This document shows, piece by piece, positions 33,588 through 42,113 of a stretch of DNA of 64,000 bases (the first letter of the stretch is position 1; each line of letters starts with the position of its first letter). The notes under the pieces are model-generated. The model had not been told where the DNA came from. It was given only the letters and a program-made list of their open reading frames with translations, and ran no database searches. This DNA comes from Ignavibacteria bacterium (GTDB lineage: Bacteria > Bacteroidota > Ignavibacteria > Ignavibacteriales > SURF-24). The translations under genes and the position numbers were made by a program. The stretch is taken from the NCBI GenBank assembly GCA_025612245.1, contig JAAXKQ010000010.1:62001-126000 (forward strand), written 5' to 3'.

Positions 33588-34973
33588 ATGATAGAACTAA
33601 GATTCAGCGCAATAAAAACAAACGGCCAGGTACTCAGCGGCACTCTTTCGGCACTTACCTTTAAGGAAGGTAAGACCAAGATTCAGCTGCTCGCAAAGAA
33701 AAACCAGCTTAAAGTAAAGTCTATCGAACGCAAGTCGGCTTTCCTATATAAGGCCAGGAAGGCAGGCGAGAAGAAAACTATTAACGGCGAACAGAAGGCA
33801 TTTACCAAAGAGGAAGTTATAACGGCGTTGGGAAAACTTGGCTACCAGGTAATTTCCATTAACCGCAAGCTGATTGACATAAACATGAAGCCTCCGCAGC
33901 CAGCCGTGGTTTCTTTTGTTAAGATCAGTGCTGAGCTTCTGGAGCAGAAGCTTCCTTTTAACGAGGTGCTCAATCTTCTTATAAACGACATTGAAAACAA
34001 GAGTCTCCGCGAATCCCTGAAAGAAATTAACAATGAATTAAAAAAAGGCGCCGACAGCGAAGTTACCTTTCAGCGCTACCAAGGTGTATTCGGGAAATTT
34101 ACGGCATACATGCTTGGTCTGGCTTCAAAGAGCGGCAACATGACGGAGATATACCGTGCCACGGCCAAGTTTCTTGAGCGCAGGATGGAATTTAAGAAGA
34201 ACCTGAAAAGTGCGCTTATTACGCCAATAGTAACGGTGTTTGTGCTGATGCTTGCGGTGCTTTTTTACGTAGGATACATTTTTCCTGAAACCGCAAAGCT
34301 GTTTGTGAAATTCAAGATGAAGCTGCCCCCGATGACGGCCTTTACGATGCATTTGAGTGATTTTCTTATGACCAACAAGCTGTTGGTAACGGCGTGCGTT
34401 GTTGTTCCGCCATTAATTCTACTTCAGCTTGCCTCTACACAGAAAGGGAAGCTAGTTGCACACAGGCTTATGCTCAGGATTCCCGTACTGGGATCGCTCA
34501 TTCACAAGACGATGGTTGAAGTATTCTGCCGCGTGTTTTACACGATGTACAGCGGATCGGCCGAGAGCATAGAGCCTATACGCATTGCGGCTGAGGCCAC
34601 GGGCAACAAATATTTTGAGAACCAGGTTAAGAATGTTTCGATACCACTGATGATAAAAAAAGGCGTAGGTATTACGGATGCGTTTGAGGCAAGCGGAGTA
34701 TTTACTGAAACGGCTTTATCGCGCTTTCACTCGGGTGAGGAAACAGGCACAATAAAAAACACCGCGCTTCAGCTTGCGAATTATTATGAAAGTGAGACCA
34801 CCTATAAGCTCAAGAATTTCATTGAGCTAGTACAGGTATTTATTGCAATGTTCATTATGGTTGTTATGATTCTCCTGACGCTTGTATCGGCTGAGACGGC
34901 AACAATATCGCCGACGAACCCGATGACAACAACGGGCTTTATAACAATATTTACGGGAAGTATCGGCTTATGA
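33588..34973 (+). CDS. pilC: Type IV pilus platform protein PilC (T2SF family)
   Basis: 461-residue inner-membrane platform protein. The N-terminal ~100 residues are soluble, followed by two GspF repeats, the first before the helix TPIVTVFVLMLAVLFYVGYIFP and the second (PVLGSLIHKTMVEVFCRVFYTMYSG) before the last helix. FHSGEETG near residue 384 is a family signature. It anchors the pilus motors PilB and PilT encoded next. The stop overlaps the pilB start. Confidence 0.9.
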   Translation: MIELRFSAIKTNGQVLSGTLSALTFKEGKTKIQLLAKKNQLKVKSIERKSAFLYKARKAGEKKTINGEQKAFTKEEVITALGKLGYQVISINRKLIDINMKPPQPAVVSFVKISAELLEQKLPFNEVLNLLINDIENKSLRESLKEINNELKKGADSEVTFQRYQGVFGKFTAYMLGLASKSGNMTEIYRATAKFLERRMEFKKNLKSALITPIVTVFVLMLAVLFYVGYIFPETAKLFVKFKMKLPPMTAFTMHLSDFLMTNKLLVTACVVVPPLILLQLASTQKGKLVAHRLMLRIPVLGSLIHKTMVEVFCRVFYTMYSGSAESIEPIRIAAEATGNKYFENQVKNVSIPLMIKKGVGITDAFEASGVFTETALSRFHSGEETGTIKNTALQLANYYESETTYKLKNFIELVQVFIAMFIMVVMILLTLVSAETATISPTNPMTTTGFITIFTGSIGL

Positions 34974-36760
34974 TGGATTCCAGCCTCGAAATGACGGACA
35001 AGATTGGATACCTGCTGCTGAAGAAAGGTATCATAAATGTGGACGTCCTGGAGAAGGCTCTCCGTGTTAAGCAGAGTGACGAGGGGAAGGTAAAGCGTAA
35101 CCTTGCGCAGATACTTGTTCAGGATTTCAATTTTGACCACGATACAATTTTCCGTCAGGTTGCAATACTATATGCATTCAGGGAGCTGAACGTTAAGGTT
35201 GAGGAAATTCCCGAAGGCCGTATAGAGGAAATGAAAAAGATGATTAACAGCGTACCCGAGGATCTGAAAAAGCAGATGCTTGAGCACTGTGTAATACCTT
35301 TTCATTACGATGAGAAAATAAGGGACAAAATGATTCTGGCCGCAATTGATCCAACGGACAGGAGCATTACAAGAATAGCATACGCGCTTAACGCAAAAAA
35401 ATATGAAGTAAGCTACATAAGAAAAAAGGAGTACCTGAGGCTCATACAGATTCTCGTACCGCCTGAAAATGAGTATCTGAAGGCGATGGAGGACGCGCCC
35501 GAGGAAATTAACGTTGAGGTGCAGGAAGAGCTGATAGATGAAGACGCGCTTGAAGCAGAAATTAACAAGAGCGCGCTTATAAATCTTGTAGAAGGCGCGC
35601 TGATTGAAGGTGTACACCGCGGGGCAAGCGACATTCACTTTGTGCCAAAAGCAGGGAACAGGACGGAGGTTCTCTTTAGAATTGACGGCGACCTGAAGCT
35701 CTGGTTTCAGCAGGATAATACATGGCCCGAGGCGGTAATTGCGGTGGTAAAGGACCGTGCAAAAGGGCTGGACCGTTTTGAACGCGAGAAGGCGCAGGAT
35801 GGATTTATACAAAGGGAAATTGACGGGCACACGATTCGCTTCCGCGTGTCTGTGCTTCCAATGGTAGGAACCGAGCTTAAAAATAAATTTGAATCCGTAG
35901 TAATAAGAATTCTTGATGACAGGAAGGTTATAAAGGATTTAGGCAAGCTGGGCTTAACGGGTTATGCCAACGATGCATTTGTTAAGGCCATAAAAAAACC
36001 GCAGGGAATGGTTATACTTACGGGTCCTACAGGAAGCGGCAAGAGCACGACGCTGGTTGCAGCGCTTTACCAGGTAATAGACCCGACGGTAAACGTGCTT
36101 ACGGTTGAAGACCCGGTTGAATACGTTATTGAAGGCGCGCGGCAGCTTAAGATTGGTCACAGGATGAATTTTGAACAAGCAATAAGAGCCATACTGCGGC
36201 ACGACCCGGATATTGTGTTAGTTGGTGAGATGCGCGATAAGGAGACAGCCGACGTTGCAATTAAGCTTGCAAACACGGGTCACCTTACTTTTTCGACGCT
36301 TCACACCAATGACGCACCGAGTGCGGTTTCGAGGCTTTATAAAATGGGTATTGAGCCCTTCCTTATTGCCTATGCAATTAACATAATTGTTGCACAGAGA
36401 CTTATAAGAAGGCTGTGTCCCGACTGCAAAAGGCGTGTTACGGAATTTGACGAAGGCCTAATGCACATGGCGGGGCTGGATATAGAGGAATGGCGCAATT
36501 ACGAGATATATGAAGCCGCAGGCTGTCCAAGGTGCGGCAACACCGGTTACAAAGGCAGGCTTGCAATTCATGAGGCGCTTTATTTTACAAAGGAGATAAG
36601 GCGCTTGATTGTGCAGGCGGGTGAAGAGGTGGATGAAGAGAGAATTCGCGTACAGGCAAAGCAGGATGGAACGATGAGCCTGCGCGATGCGGGATTTGAA
36701 AAGGTAAAGCTGGGGCTTACTTCAATTGAAGAAGTATTGTCTTCAACGACGGACGATTAA
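34970..36760 (+). CDS. pilB: Pilus extension ATPase PilB/GspE
   Basis: 596-residue hexameric motor for pilus extension. The N-terminal MshEN-type domain (residues 1-150) is followed by the ATPase domain with GPTGSGKSTT, the Asp box and Walker B (DPDIVLVGEMRD), a His box (TFSTLHTNDAPS) and the zinc-binding tetracysteine (LCPDC and CPRCGNTGY). The tetracysteine marks the extension class rather than PilT. It overlaps pilC by 4 bases. Confidence 0.95.
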   Translation: MMDSSLEMTDKIGYLLLKKGIINVDVLEKALRVKQSDEGKVKRNLAQILVQDFNFDHDTIFRQVAILYAFRELNVKVEEIPEGRIEEMKKMINSVPEDLKKQMLEHCVIPFHYDEKIRDKMILAAIDPTDRSITRIAYALNAKKYEVSYIRKKEYLRLIQILVPPENEYLKAMEDAPEEINVEVQEELIDEDALEAEINKSALINLVEGALIEGVHRGASDIHFVPKAGNRTEVLFRIDGDLKLWFQQDNTWPEAVIAVVKDRAKGLDRFEREKAQDGFIQREIDGHTIRFRVSVLPMVGTELKNKFESVVIRILDDRKVIKDLGKLGLTGYANDAFVKAIKKPQGMVILTGPTGSGKSTTLVAALYQVIDPTVNVLTVEDPVEYVIEGARQLKIGHRMNFEQAIRAILRHDPDIVLVGEMRDKETADVAIKLANTGHLTFSTLHTNDAPSAVSRLYKMGIEPFLIAYAINIIVAQRLIRRLCPDCKRRVTEFDEGLMHMAGLDIEEWRNYEIYEAAGCPRCGNTGYKGRLAIHEALYFTKEIRRLIVQAGEEVDEERIRVQAKQDGTMSLRDAGFEKVKLGLTSIEEVLSSTTDD

Positions 36761-36789
36761 AAAATATTTCACAATTTATTTAACTCTCA

Positions 36790-38016
36790 ATGGTAAACGA
36801 AACAAAAAAGATACTATCGGGATTTGCTGGAAAAATTCCAGGCACGTATTTCGGTCCCGACCGCATCAGCTGGATAGCAGAGCACCTGCCGATGCTGCAG
36901 GAAGAGGAGCGGAGGATACTTCTGTGCATGGTTAATTACCTTCTAACGGAGATGATTGAAAAGAGTGCGTCCGATATTGAGCTAGGGGGTAACGGCACCG
37001 GGGGCTTTGTGTGGTTCAGGGTATTCGGCAAAAAGGAACCGGCAAGGAACCTTCCCACCTTTAGTGCCGATGAAGCGGCCGTGCTGATATTAAGCCTGTT
37101 AAACCAGAGCCAGAGGAATTCACTTTTGGCGCACAGGAACCTGGATTTTTCCTACACGTTTTACCACGAGAAGAAAAAAGATAATGTACGTTTCAGAGCC
37201 GACGCATACTATGACCTGGATTGCCTTGCCCTCAATATGAGGGCAATATCCAGCACTCTGCGATCCATACAGTCGATAGGTTTTCAGCCTGGTGTTCTGA
37301 AGGTTATGAGTCACGCATACGTAAAGCAGGGTCTGACGCTAATTACGGGCATTACGGGTTCCGGTAAATCAACAACGCTGGATGCGATTGTGGACTGGCA
37401 TAACCAGTCGGACCCGGCGCACGTAGTAATAATAGCGGCACCTATAGAATTTGTTCACAAGTCAAACGCCTGTATCATTCGTCACCGAGAAGTGGGGCGT
37501 GACGTTCCGACATTCAAAGAAGGTGTAATACAGTCATTGCGTCAGGACCCGGATATAATAGTAATCGGAGAAATGAGGGATCCGGATACAATTATGGCAG
37601 CTCTTGAAGTTACAGATACGGGTCACAAGGTATTTTCGACGCTACACACCTCAAGTGCAGTTGAATCGATAGACAGAATTATTGCCGAGGTACACCCTTC
37701 GGAGCAGGAAAGGGTCAGGAACCGGCTTGCTGACGTTCTGGTTTCCATAGTCTCGCAGAAGCTGGTACCCAGTCTGGATGGCAAGCGTGTTCTTGCCAAA
37801 GAGGTTCTGGTAGTAAATGCGAGTGTAAGGGCCGCGATCAAGAACAACAACACGAGCGAGATTTACATGATGATAAACCAGGGCGGGCAGTACGGCATGA
37901 ATACTATGGAACAGGATTTGAAGAGTCTTTATATAGCCAGGAAGATCTCTCTGGAGAATGCAATGGCTTATGCGAATAATAAACAGAGGATGCAGCAAAT
38001 ACTTGCGGCGGTGTAA
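36790..38016 (+). CDS. pilT: Pilus retraction ATPase PilT-like
   Basis: 408 residues. The ATPase core shows GITGSGKSTTLDAIV, DPDIIVIGEMRDPDT and the PilT-like FSTLHTSSAVESIDRII; the PilB tetracysteine is absent. An N-terminal extension of about 45 residues before the usual PilT start is somewhat long. The AIRNLIRE motif typical of the canonical PilT C-terminus is not obvious. It probably retracts or otherwise antagonises PilB. It lies 29 bases after pilB and 5 bases before the pilM-N fusion. Confidence 0.88.
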   Translation: MVNETKKILSGFAGKIPGTYFGPDRISWIAEHLPMLQEEERRILLCMVNYLLTEMIEKSASDIELGGNGTGGFVWFRVFGKKEPARNLPTFSADEAAVLILSLLNQSQRNSLLAHRNLDFSYTFYHEKKKDNVRFRADAYYDLDCLALNMRAISSTLRSIQSIGFQPGVLKVMSHAYVKQGLTLITGITGSGKSTTLDAIVDWHNQSDPAHVVIIAAPIEFVHKSNACIIRHREVGRDVPTFKEGVIQSLRQDPDIIVIGEMRDPDTIMAALEVTDTGHKVFSTLHTSSAVESIDRIIAEVHPSEQERVRNRLADVLVSIVSQKLVPSLDGKRVLAKEVLVVNASVRAAIKNNNTSEIYMMINQGGQYGMNTMEQDLKSLYIARKISLENAMAYANNKQRMQQILAAV

Positions 38017-38021
38017 AATTT

Positions 38022-39572
38022 ATGAAAACATTAGTATGTATATACTGTGAAGGTAACGATACAAAGCTTGCGGTAGTTACCAAAGAAAAAAAGCAGTACA
38101 GGCTCATAAGAGTCAGCGACTTAGACCTTGTTTCGGCGCGGCAGGCCACGGTAGAATCTTTTTCGGCCATAAGTCTGGAAGGCATGTCGGGCGATATTTC
38201 TCTTGGGGACATAAGCGGCACCGAGCCCGCAGTGGGCAGCGCAGCTTCGGGCGAAGGGTTACTGACTTCCGCCTTGAACGGCCTGAACCTGAATGACTGC
38301 GAGTTTATTCCGGCAATTACAGAGCCCGCGGTACATTACCACGTTTTTGAAGGCGCGAAGGAATTGAAGGATAATAAGAGCGCCAAGCTCGTTCAGGCAA
38401 TGGTTGATGAGATCCAGAAATCCAAAAACATTGCGGTTCCCAAAAGCAACCTTGGTTACAAAGAACTTGCCGGCGGGCAGCACATTGCGGTTTTTGCCGA
38501 CGGTGAGATCCACTGCATAGAAAACATAAACTCGCTTGCACGCGCGAACGGCAGAAGATATTACCGGATTCCATCGGTAAAATGTGCCGATCTTTCACTT
38601 GCGTACTACGCCGCCGCGAAGAAAAAATTCTTTCCCGATGACTACTCACTAGTTGTTTACATAGGTAAGGAATACAGCAAGCTGATATTTTTGCAGGGAA
38701 AAGAGCTCAAGCACATTGGGGCTACACTGGACATAGGGACATTAAACCTTCATACATACGACGTTTACTTTTCGAAGATTCTTCTTGAAATGGAGAACGG
38801 CGGCATTCCGCGCATAGACAACGTTGTCATTTGCGGCGAGGATGAATCGGAGAACCTGGTGCTCTCGTTTTACGGCACCTTCCCGGAGGCAAACGTAAGC
38901 AAGCTTGATTTCAAGGATTTAGACATAAGTCAGCTTGATGACGAGTTAAAAGAAAAGGTATCGAGCTTCAGCGTTCCGATTGCAGTGGCATACGAATACT
39001 TTTCGGAGCTTGAAGGCAGGTACAAGGGAATTAATCTTCTTCCGCAGTACGTAAGGGAGGACCAGAAGTTTTTTCAGTTTGCCTGGTACAGTCTGCTCAT
39101 TCTGCCATTGCTGTTTTTCCTTACGTTCTTTTTTACAAAGACGGCGCTGGTTAACAACAAGGAAATTAACAGGCTGGACAAGAGCATTAACGAGCTGACG
39201 CTTGTGCAGCAGAGGAACCAGAAGATCATTGACGAGATAAAACACCAGCAGAGCAGGATAGACAATTTCGGTTCCACGCAGGCCATACTCGATTCGGCGT
39301 CGAAGGGTGCCGAAGTGTGGGGGAATGTTTCCCAAAAGATGGCGGATTTTATAATGGGGCGCAAGGGGATGTGGATTACCGGAATACAATCGGACCAGAA
39401 GAACCAGGTTACGGTTAACGGATATTCCCTTACTCGCGGAGTAATAACGGCTTTTTCCGACTACAATGAGGCGATTTTAAGAAGCATAACCTATGAGCCG
39501 CTGCGCGAGAAAAACGCTTATAAATTTACCATGAATTTTAACATGTTACAAAATACCGGGAAAGTAAAATGA
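38022..39572 (+). CDS. PilM-PilN fusion (pilus alignment complex)
   Basis: 516 residues. The first ~330 residues resemble the actin-like PilM (SLVVYIGKEYSKLIFLQGKEL, NVVICGEDE), which binds PilN and the motor. Near residue 336 the sequence GINLLPQYV appears. This is the conserved cytoplasmic PilN peptide that normally lies at the N-terminus of a separate PilN and binds PilM. It is followed by one membrane helix (346-368) and a coiled coil (370-415), the usual PilN layout. PilM and PilN are thus joined in one chain. The stop overlaps the next gene by 4 bases. Confidence 0.8.
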   Translation: MKTLVCIYCEGNDTKLAVVTKEKKQYRLIRVSDLDLVSARQATVESFSAISLEGMSGDISLGDISGTEPAVGSAASGEGLLTSALNGLNLNDCEFIPAITEPAVHYHVFEGAKELKDNKSAKLVQAMVDEIQKSKNIAVPKSNLGYKELAGGQHIAVFADGEIHCIENINSLARANGRRYYRIPSVKCADLSLAYYAAAKKKFFPDDYSLVVYIGKEYSKLIFLQGKELKHIGATLDIGTLNLHTYDVYFSKILLEMENGGIPRIDNVVICGEDESENLVLSFYGTFPEANVSKLDFKDLDISQLDDELKEKVSSFSVPIAVAYEYFSELEGRYKGINLLPQYVREDQKFFQFAWYSLLILPLLFFLTFFFTKTALVNNKEINRLDKSINELTLVQQRNQKIIDEIKHQQSRIDNFGSTQAILDSASKGAEVWGNVSQKMADFIMGRKGMWITGIQSDQKNQVTVNGYSLTRGVITAFSDYNEAILRSITYEPLREKNAYKFTMNFNMLQNTGKVK

Positions 39573-40459
39573 ACCGGAAGACAAAAAACACACTGATACT
39601 GCTGGCTATTTTAATTTTCATAAGTGCAGCCGGGGGTTCCTACAGCTTCATTTACCAGAAGAAACAGCTTCAGAAGAAAACCAAAAGGGAACAGGAGCTT
39701 AAGGCCAGCGCGGTAAGCACCAGTGAGCTTGAAGAGCAGCTGAAGGCAGTAAAGATCAAGGCGATGGCTCTGGATTCAATTCTTTCTAAAAGGAAGTACA
39801 ATATACCCAAAAGGCTGCACCAGACGGATTTTTACAACTTTGTTAACAGGGCGTCTTACGACTTTTCCCCTTACACGCACATAGACATTGAATATGCCGA
39901 CACAAAGGTTGAGAAGCCGTTTAATGCCTTTACGTATAAAGTATCGGGCGCAGGGGAGTTTAACGACGTTTATCACCTGATTTATGCCATTGAGCAGAGC
40001 AAGGAATTGAAGAAGATAAAGAACATGAATCTTTCCGCCTCTATAACGCCGGACAAGAACGAGGTATCGCACTACCTGGTGTCGTTTAACTTCAACGTGC
40101 ACGTTTACTTTGCGAACGACGACCGTTTTACGACTTCGAGCTTTGTGGAAAACTCACTTGAGCCCGGGAGGATTTACGATATGTTCTACCCGCTCATCCG
40201 TACGCAGCTGCCGCCGAACGTGGATGACCTGGCCGAGGTTGAAAGCGCAAAGCTTCTTGCACTGGTACCGGACGGGGCATACATAGCCGATGCCAAGGGA
40301 AATACGTTTATGCTTATGGAAGGCGACCCGGTATACCTTGGTTACCTTACGAAAATAGATTATGAAACCAATCAGGTTACATTCATTCTCAATAAAGGCG
40401 GAATAGTTGAAAAAGTATTCCTGAAACTTGACAAAGAAGACAATAGGAAGAAAAAATAA
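39569..40459 (+). CDS. PilO-like protein with C-terminal PilP-like domain
   Basis: 296 residues. A single membrane helix near residues 9-28 and a coiled coil (30-65) lead into a ferredoxin-like PilO domain. After a Pro-rich linker near residue 215, the C-terminus (LVPDGAYIADAKGNTFMLMEG, then VTFILNKGGIVEKVFLKL) resembles the PilP beta-domain that contacts the secretin. PilO and PilP appear fused, matching the PilM-N fusion upstream. The PilP part is inferred from short motifs and position only. Confidence 0.7.
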   Translation: MNRKTKNTLILLAILIFISAAGGSYSFIYQKKQLQKKTKREQELKASAVSTSELEEQLKAVKIKAMALDSILSKRKYNIPKRLHQTDFYNFVNRASYDFSPYTHIDIEYADTKVEKPFNAFTYKVSGAGEFNDVYHLIYAIEQSKELKKIKNMNLSASITPDKNEVSHYLVSFNFNVHVYFANDDRFTTSSFVENSLEPGRIYDMFYPLIRTQLPPNVDDLAEVESAKLLALVPDGAYIADAKGNTFMLMEGDPVYLGYLTKIDYETNQVTFILNKGGIVEKVFLKLDKEDNRKKK

Positions 40460-40460
40460 G

Positions 40461-41723
40461 ATGAAACGAATAATTATCTGTCTGCTAGTGCTTGCTTTTG
40501 CAATGCCCTTATATTCACAGAAGGAGCTGGAAAAAGAGCTCAGCGGGTACAACAATCCAGATGAGCTGGTAACTCTTTCAGAAGATGTTCCTTTCAGTAA
40601 AGCCGTTGAGATCTTAAGCAAGGTCAGTGTTAAGACAACGGGCAAAAACATTGTTTCAACGGCAAGCCTTAACAACCCGATTGGGGTGGAAATAGTAAAG
40701 ATGCCATATAAAAAGGCGCTTACGATAATTGTACAGTATGCCAATCTGACGTACGAGGAAAGTGCCGATGCGATTATAATAAGGGCAAAGAGCCAGGAGA
40801 AAAAAGAAGAAGAAAAGCCGGATAATATTTATGCCGCCGTGGATTCGAGGGAGGTAAAGATATCGGCTGTGTTCTTTGAGGCGGACGTATCGGAGATGAG
40901 GACGCGGGGAATTAACTGGCAGTTTCTGCTTTCGCAGAAGAATCTGACGCTTGGAGCGCAGAGCACGACGATGTCGCAGTCGGCTTCCACGAGCAGTTCG
41001 GATAACAGCAGCAGCAGCAGTACGGCGACAACGACCTCGCCGGACTTTAATTTAAACGGTGCGGCATCGAATTTCAACATCGGGAACTTTACGGGAGCCG
41101 CGACGGCATTATTCCGTTTTTTTGAGACAGAGAACCTGGGTGAGATAATAGCATCGCCATCTGTAAGTGTAAGGAGCGGGCAGAAGGGGAGGATACAGAT
41201 AGGGAGTGATTTTTCGATAAAGACGAGAGATTTTTCGGGAAATATTATAGATAAATTTTATCCGACAGGTACAATTATAGAAGTAACTCCTTATATTTAC
41301 AGGGAAGATAATCTGGATTATGTGCTTCTGCAGCTTAATGTTGAGAGGAGCAGCGCTATACCTTCCGAAGTATCGACGGAAATCAGGAAGACCTCGGCCA
41401 ACACGCAGGTTTTAATGTTAAACGGCGAAGAGACCGTGATTGGCGGGCTTTTTATAAATGATGAGACGATTGACAGAACAGGAATTCCCATACTGAAGGA
41501 TCTGCCGTGGTGGGTTCTTGGAATAAGGTATCTTACCGGCAGTGACCAGAAGATAGTCCGCAAAAAAGAAGTTGTTATTTTAATAAAGACGGAACTGATG
41601 CCGAGCCTGAAAGAGAGGCTAGCGATGCCCAAGGGCGGGAATAAAATTCAGCAGGAAGTTCAAAGGAATACCGAACAAATTAAATTCTATCAGTTTAACC
41701 AAAATCAACAGGAAGAAAAGTAG
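40461..41723 (+). CDS. pilQ: Pilus secretin (PilQ/GspD family)
   Basis: 420 residues from the ATG at 40461, which begins the signal peptide (ICLLVLAFAMPLYSQ); a longer frame opens at 40428 inside the upstream gene. A short N-domain (AVEILSKVSVKTTGKNIVS) precedes a Ser/Thr-rich low-complexity loop (about 170-192) and the secretin core with LGEIIASPSVSVRSGQKGRIQIG and VVIGGLF-like TVIGGLFINDETIDRTGIPIL. It forms the outer-membrane pore for the pilus. It is short for PilQ (no AMIN domains), closer to MshL in size. Confidence 0.88.
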   Translation: MKRIIICLLVLAFAMPLYSQKELEKELSGYNNPDELVTLSEDVPFSKAVEILSKVSVKTTGKNIVSTASLNNPIGVEIVKMPYKKALTIIVQYANLTYEESADAIIIRAKSQEKKEEEKPDNIYAAVDSREVKISAVFFEADVSEMRTRGINWQFLLSQKNLTLGAQSTTMSQSASTSSSDNSSSSSTATTTSPDFNLNGAASNFNIGNFTGAATALFRFFETENLGEIIASPSVSVRSGQKGRIQIGSDFSIKTRDFSGNIIDKFYPTGTIIEVTPYIYREDNLDYVLLQLNVERSSAIPSEVSTEIRKTSANTQVLMLNGEETVIGGLFINDETIDRTGIPILKDLPWWVLGIRYLTGSDQKIVRKKEVVILIKTELMPSLKERLAMPKGGNKIQQEVQRNTEQIKFYQFNQNQQEEK

Positions 41724-41732
41724 GAAAGTATC

Positions 41733-42113
41733 ATGGAATCAATTTTAATAGTAGACGATGATATAAATCTGTGCTCGCTGCTCAAAGAAGAGCTGAATGA
41801 GATCGGATACGATGCTTATTCGGTAAACAGTGCAGACGAAACATTTGCCTTTCTTGATTCCGGACACTTGGTGGATTTAATACTTCTGGACTTAAAGATG
41901 CCAGAAAAGGACGGGTTTTATGTGCTTGAGACGCTGAAGTCCAGAAAGGCGGACGTCAGGGTTATTGTACTCACAGCATATGCCGACGTAAAGAGTGCGA
42001 TAGATTCGGCAAAGCTTGGGGCAAGTGATTTCATCAGTAAACCGTACGATTTTGATGAACTGCTCATTACGATAAGAAAAGTATTGCAAAAAGAAAAAGA
42101 ACATGAAGATTAG
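41733..42113 (+). CDS. Single-domain response regulator
   Basis: 126-residue CheY-like receiver. The acidic pair is in VDDDINL, the phosphoacceptor Asp in ILLDLKMPEKDG, and Thr and Lys in VLTAYAD and FISKPYD. There is no output domain. It follows the secretin by 9 bases and overlaps the next gene by 11, so it is co-expressed with the pilus genes and may tune pilus activity. Confidence 0.93.
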   Translation: MESILIVDDDINLCSLLKEELNEIGYDAYSVNSADETFAFLDSGHLVDLILLDLKMPEKDGFYVLETLKSRKADVRVIVLTAYADVKSAIDSAKLGASDFISKPYDFDELLITIRKVLQKEKEHED

